This document shows, one piece after another, positions 62,068 through 64,000 of a stretch of 64,000 nucleotides of DNA. The translations under genes were made by a program, and so were the position numbers. Position 1 is the stretch's first letter; every line of letters begins with the position of its first letter. The notes beneath the pieces are model-generated. The model saw only the letters and a list, made by a program, of their open reading frames with translations. It was not told the DNA's origin and did not search any database. The stretch is from Acidobacteriaceae bacterium (GTDB lineage: Bacteria; Acidobacteriota; Terriglobia; Terriglobales; Acidobacteriaceae), in assembly GCA_025352065.1 (NCBI GenBank), contig JANXUC010000021.1, positions 1-64,000 on the forward strand. The letters are read 5' to 3'.

Positions 62068-63318
62068 TTACTCCGAAGGGTTAGCCAAAACCTTTCCCAA
62101 TATCGTCAAATAATCCCAAGCCGTCTGCTGTCTCGAAAAATGCTTCACGATATGCTCCCGCCCATTCCGTCCCAGCCTCTCGCGAGAACCAAGATCGCTC
62201 GCCAGCCGTTGCACCGCTTCCACCAATTGCTCTGCGCTCTCCGGCTCCACAAAAATCCCCGCGTTCCCCGCTTCCATGATCTCTCGCGCCTGCCCATCCA
62301 CGGCCAGGATCACAGGCCGCTCGCAGGACATGAATTCCAGCATCTTCGTCGGAATCACCGTCTTGAACAAATCCGTCTTCTTCAACATCACCAAACAGGC
62401 ATCGGACGCGGAAATAAAGCGAGGAATCGTTTCCCGAGGTTGCTGCCCCAGAAACGTCATATTGGCGAGTCCGCGCTCACGCGCCAAACTTTCGATGCGC
62501 TCCTTGTCCGCGCCTTCTCCCACCAGCAGGAATTGCACCTGCGGATTCACCTTCCGCAATACTTCCGCCGCTTGAATCAGAGTCTCCAGCCCATGCGCGA
62601 GCCCCATCGTCCCCACATAGCAGACCAGAAACTTCCCTTCCAGTCCCAGTTCCCTCTTCTTCGCCGCTGCGTCTGGCTGCGGCGAGAACAACTCGGTCTC
62701 CACCCCATTCTCGACAACCGAAATTTTTTCAGCCGGAACCTTCCAGTTCTCGATCAAGAACGTCTTGAAAGCCTTTGTGACCACAACGATATGATCCGAA
62801 CGCTTGTAGAGAAACCCAGCTATCTTCCCCAGCACCCAATTCAGCGGCGAGCTCCCTTCTCCAACTCCAACGGCTGCGAGTGACTCCGGCCAAAGGTCTC
62901 GCACCTCGAAGACGAACGGAACACGGCGCAGCGCTCCCAGCCACCATCCGCTCAGCGCCACCAGCAACTGCGGCGACGTTGCAATCAACACATCCGGCTT
63001 TCGAATAAACAATCCCGTCAATGCCGATGATAAGCAAAACGAACTGTAATTCAGCATCCGCTCGTAAGGCTTACGATTCGGAAACGGCAGCAGCCATGTC
63101 CGCACCAACCGGATGCCGTTCCACACTTCTCGCGTGACGAGCCGCCGAAATTGCTTCTTATACTCCGGCGGAACCACCCCAGTCGGGTGATTTGGAAACC
63201 CGGTCAGCACCGTGACATCATTCCCATCGTTGACCCAATGTCGAGCCAGTTCCGCCGCCCGCGCAGCAGGCGCACCCATTTCCGGCGGAAAATATTGTGA
63301 GACGTAAAGAATTTTCAT
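62068..63318 (-). CDS. Glycosyltransferase family 4 (WcaI-like)
   Basis: The 416-residue GT-B enzyme has an N-terminal glycosyltransferase 4-like domain starting MKILYVSQYFPPEMGAPAAR with GFPNHPTG, and a C-terminal GT1 domain with CYVGTMGLAHGLETLIQAAE, FLVGEGADKERIE and the nucleotide-sugar loop VILAVDGQAREIMEAGNAGI. Membrane contact may come from LTGLFIRKPDVLIATSPQLL. It is related to WcaI and other exopolysaccharide transferases. It convergently faces the Wza-like gene and follows an acyltransferase on the same strand (15 bases apart). Confidence 0.92.
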   Translation of the reverse strand: MKILYVSQYFPPEMGAPAARAAELARHWVNDGNDVTVLTGFPNHPTGVVPPEYKKQFRRLVTREVWNGIRLVRTWLLPFPNRKPYERMLNYSSFCLSSALTGLFIRKPDVLIATSPQLLVALSGWWLGALRRVPFVFEVRDLWPESLAAVGVGEGSSPLNWVLGKIAGFLYKRSDHIVVVTKAFKTFLIENWKVPAEKISVVENGVETELFSPQPDAAAKKRELGLEGKFLVCYVGTMGLAHGLETLIQAAEVLRKVNPQVQFLLVGEGADKERIESLARERGLANMTFLGQQPRETIPRFISASDACLVMLKKTDLFKTVIPTKMLEFMSCERPVILAVDGQAREIMEAGNAGIFVEPESAEQLVEAVQRLASDLGSRERLGRNGREHIVKHFSRQQTAWDYLTILGKVLANPSE

Positions 63319-63333
63319 GGCAGACGCTAAGAA

Positions 63334-64000
63334 TCAAACCGCTCTGGAAGTGACGAACGTAAATCGTTCCTTAAGCTTCAGAAAAGGCTTCTCAAGAAAA
63401 CGGTACGAAACGGCGGCACACAAAATCGTAAGCAGCAACCCAAACGACATGGCTCCCAGACTCCGTATCGCAACCTCTACCTTGCCGTACCGAATCGCGC
63501 TCCCCACCCGCACCGCTGGCGCAACTAAGCGCACCACCAGGTCGACGCAAAGATAGTGAAACACGTAGAGGCCGTAGGAAATCTTTCCGAGGTAAATCAA
63601 AGGTCTCGGCACCCAACGTTGTGCAACCCCCAGAAAACCTAGCAGCAGGAGAAGGCAGCCGACTGCAATGATTTGGTAGCCCGCCACATACGACAGCGGT
63701 CCAGACAACAGCACAGACTCCCTAAGATGAAACAGACCTTCCGCGCCAATCCACAGTATGCCTGCGGCAGCAATCATCGCGAACCGCGACCACATACTCA
63801 GCACTGGAGTTCGTCCCTTGAGCAGCAAGGCCGCCAGCGCTCCGACACCGAAAAACTCAAATTGAACCAGCGAACTGGCCCAGATCACCTGGCTGGCATC
63901 CTGCCTGTAACGCGCCAGCAGATAGATCGCGACGCAGGAAATCGGCAGCAGGAGCACGGAAAGTACCAGAATCGCCGACCTTCCCCCTAGCTTCGCGAGC
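63334..64000 (-). CDS. Acyltransferase 3 (OafA/YrhL-type), N-terminus beyond the window
   Basis: The C-terminal part of a multi-pass membrane acyltransferase is seen; its reading frame stays open to the end of the window at 64000. Visible helices include IYLLARYRQDASQVIWAS, FFGVGALAALLLKG, YQIIAVGCLLLLLGFLGVAQ and LGAMSFGLLLTILCAAVSYR. The closing motif SYRFLEKPFLKLKERF and the conserved block YLGKISYGLYVFHYLCVD are diagnostic of the family. These enzymes add acetyl or other acyl groups to surface sugars. It is 15 bases upstream of the glycosyltransferase gene, likely one operon. The N-terminal catalytic His cannot be checked. Confidence 0.9.
   Translation of the reverse strand, partial: LAKLGGRSAILVLSVLLLPISCVAIYLLARYRQDASQVIWASSLVQFEFFGVGALAALLLKGRTPVLSMWSRFAMIAAAGILWIGAEGLFHLRESVLLSGPLSYVAGYQIIAVGCLLLLLGFLGVAQRWVPRPLIYLGKISYGLYVFHYLCVDLVVRLVAPAVRVGSAIRYGKVEVAIRSLGAMSFGLLLTILCAAVSYRFLEKPFLKLKERFTFVTSRAV

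Overview
The window looks like a chromosomal piece of an Acidobacteriota (Terriglobia-like) Gram-negative bacterium. This is an inference: there is no rRNA gene in the window. It rests on outer-membrane barrel proteins, a type IV pilin, eukaryotic-like kinase and TPR proteins, the order tig-clpP-clpX-lon, an undecaprenyl-phosphate sugar transferase with a long C-terminal extension, and several families of short palindromic repeats that I associate with this phylum.

Layout. Positions 1-7700 are a decayed zone: an IS110 transposase broken by an internal inversion, the tail of an outer-membrane receptor, two intact secreted hydrolases, and fragments of an ACT-domain protein, a multi-pass membrane protein and a HlyD-type adaptor. 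Positions 7857-17202 hold two large convergent genes: a TPR serine/threonine kinase and a secreted protein of about 2060 residues with Asp-box propeller, IFTPKI repeats and Ig-like repeats. Positions 17594-21135 carry a minus-strand cassette of an unknown 309-residue protein, an AlpA-like regulator and a ParB-like protein, followed by decayed and secreted genes. Positions 21850-25018 encode a HExxH metalloprotease with TPRs and a TPR protein. Positions 25140-28915 are another accessory zone: a broken C11 peptidase, a REP-associated transposase between inverted REP elements, a probable metal-handling locus with a Met-rich coiled coil and a frameshifted YHS protein, and RHS debris.

From 29169 the content is mostly housekeeping: pilin, DAHP synthase, a beta-propeller protein, a CBM9-like barrel protein, bacilliredoxin, murB, uracil-DNA glycosylase, then the protein quality-control block tig-clpP-clpX-lon and the GTPase engB. 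Positions 46601-64000 are devoted to envelope and exopolysaccharide: PilZ proteins, a nucleotide-sugar epimerase, three proteins sharing one kind of GAF domain, wecB, a WecA-like transferase, a Wza-like exporter, a glycosyltransferase and an acyltransferase that runs off the window.

The most promising unusual biology is (1) the set of three related GAF domains, one fused through a membrane segment to a periplasmic AMIN-amidase, beside PilZ proteins and exopolysaccharide genes; (2) the Met-rich heptad protein in the metal locus; (3) the IFTPKI repeat tract; and (4) five REP elements with their transposase, one copy forming the C-terminus of a DUF2971 protein. All domain calls come from reading the sequence; no database search was run.
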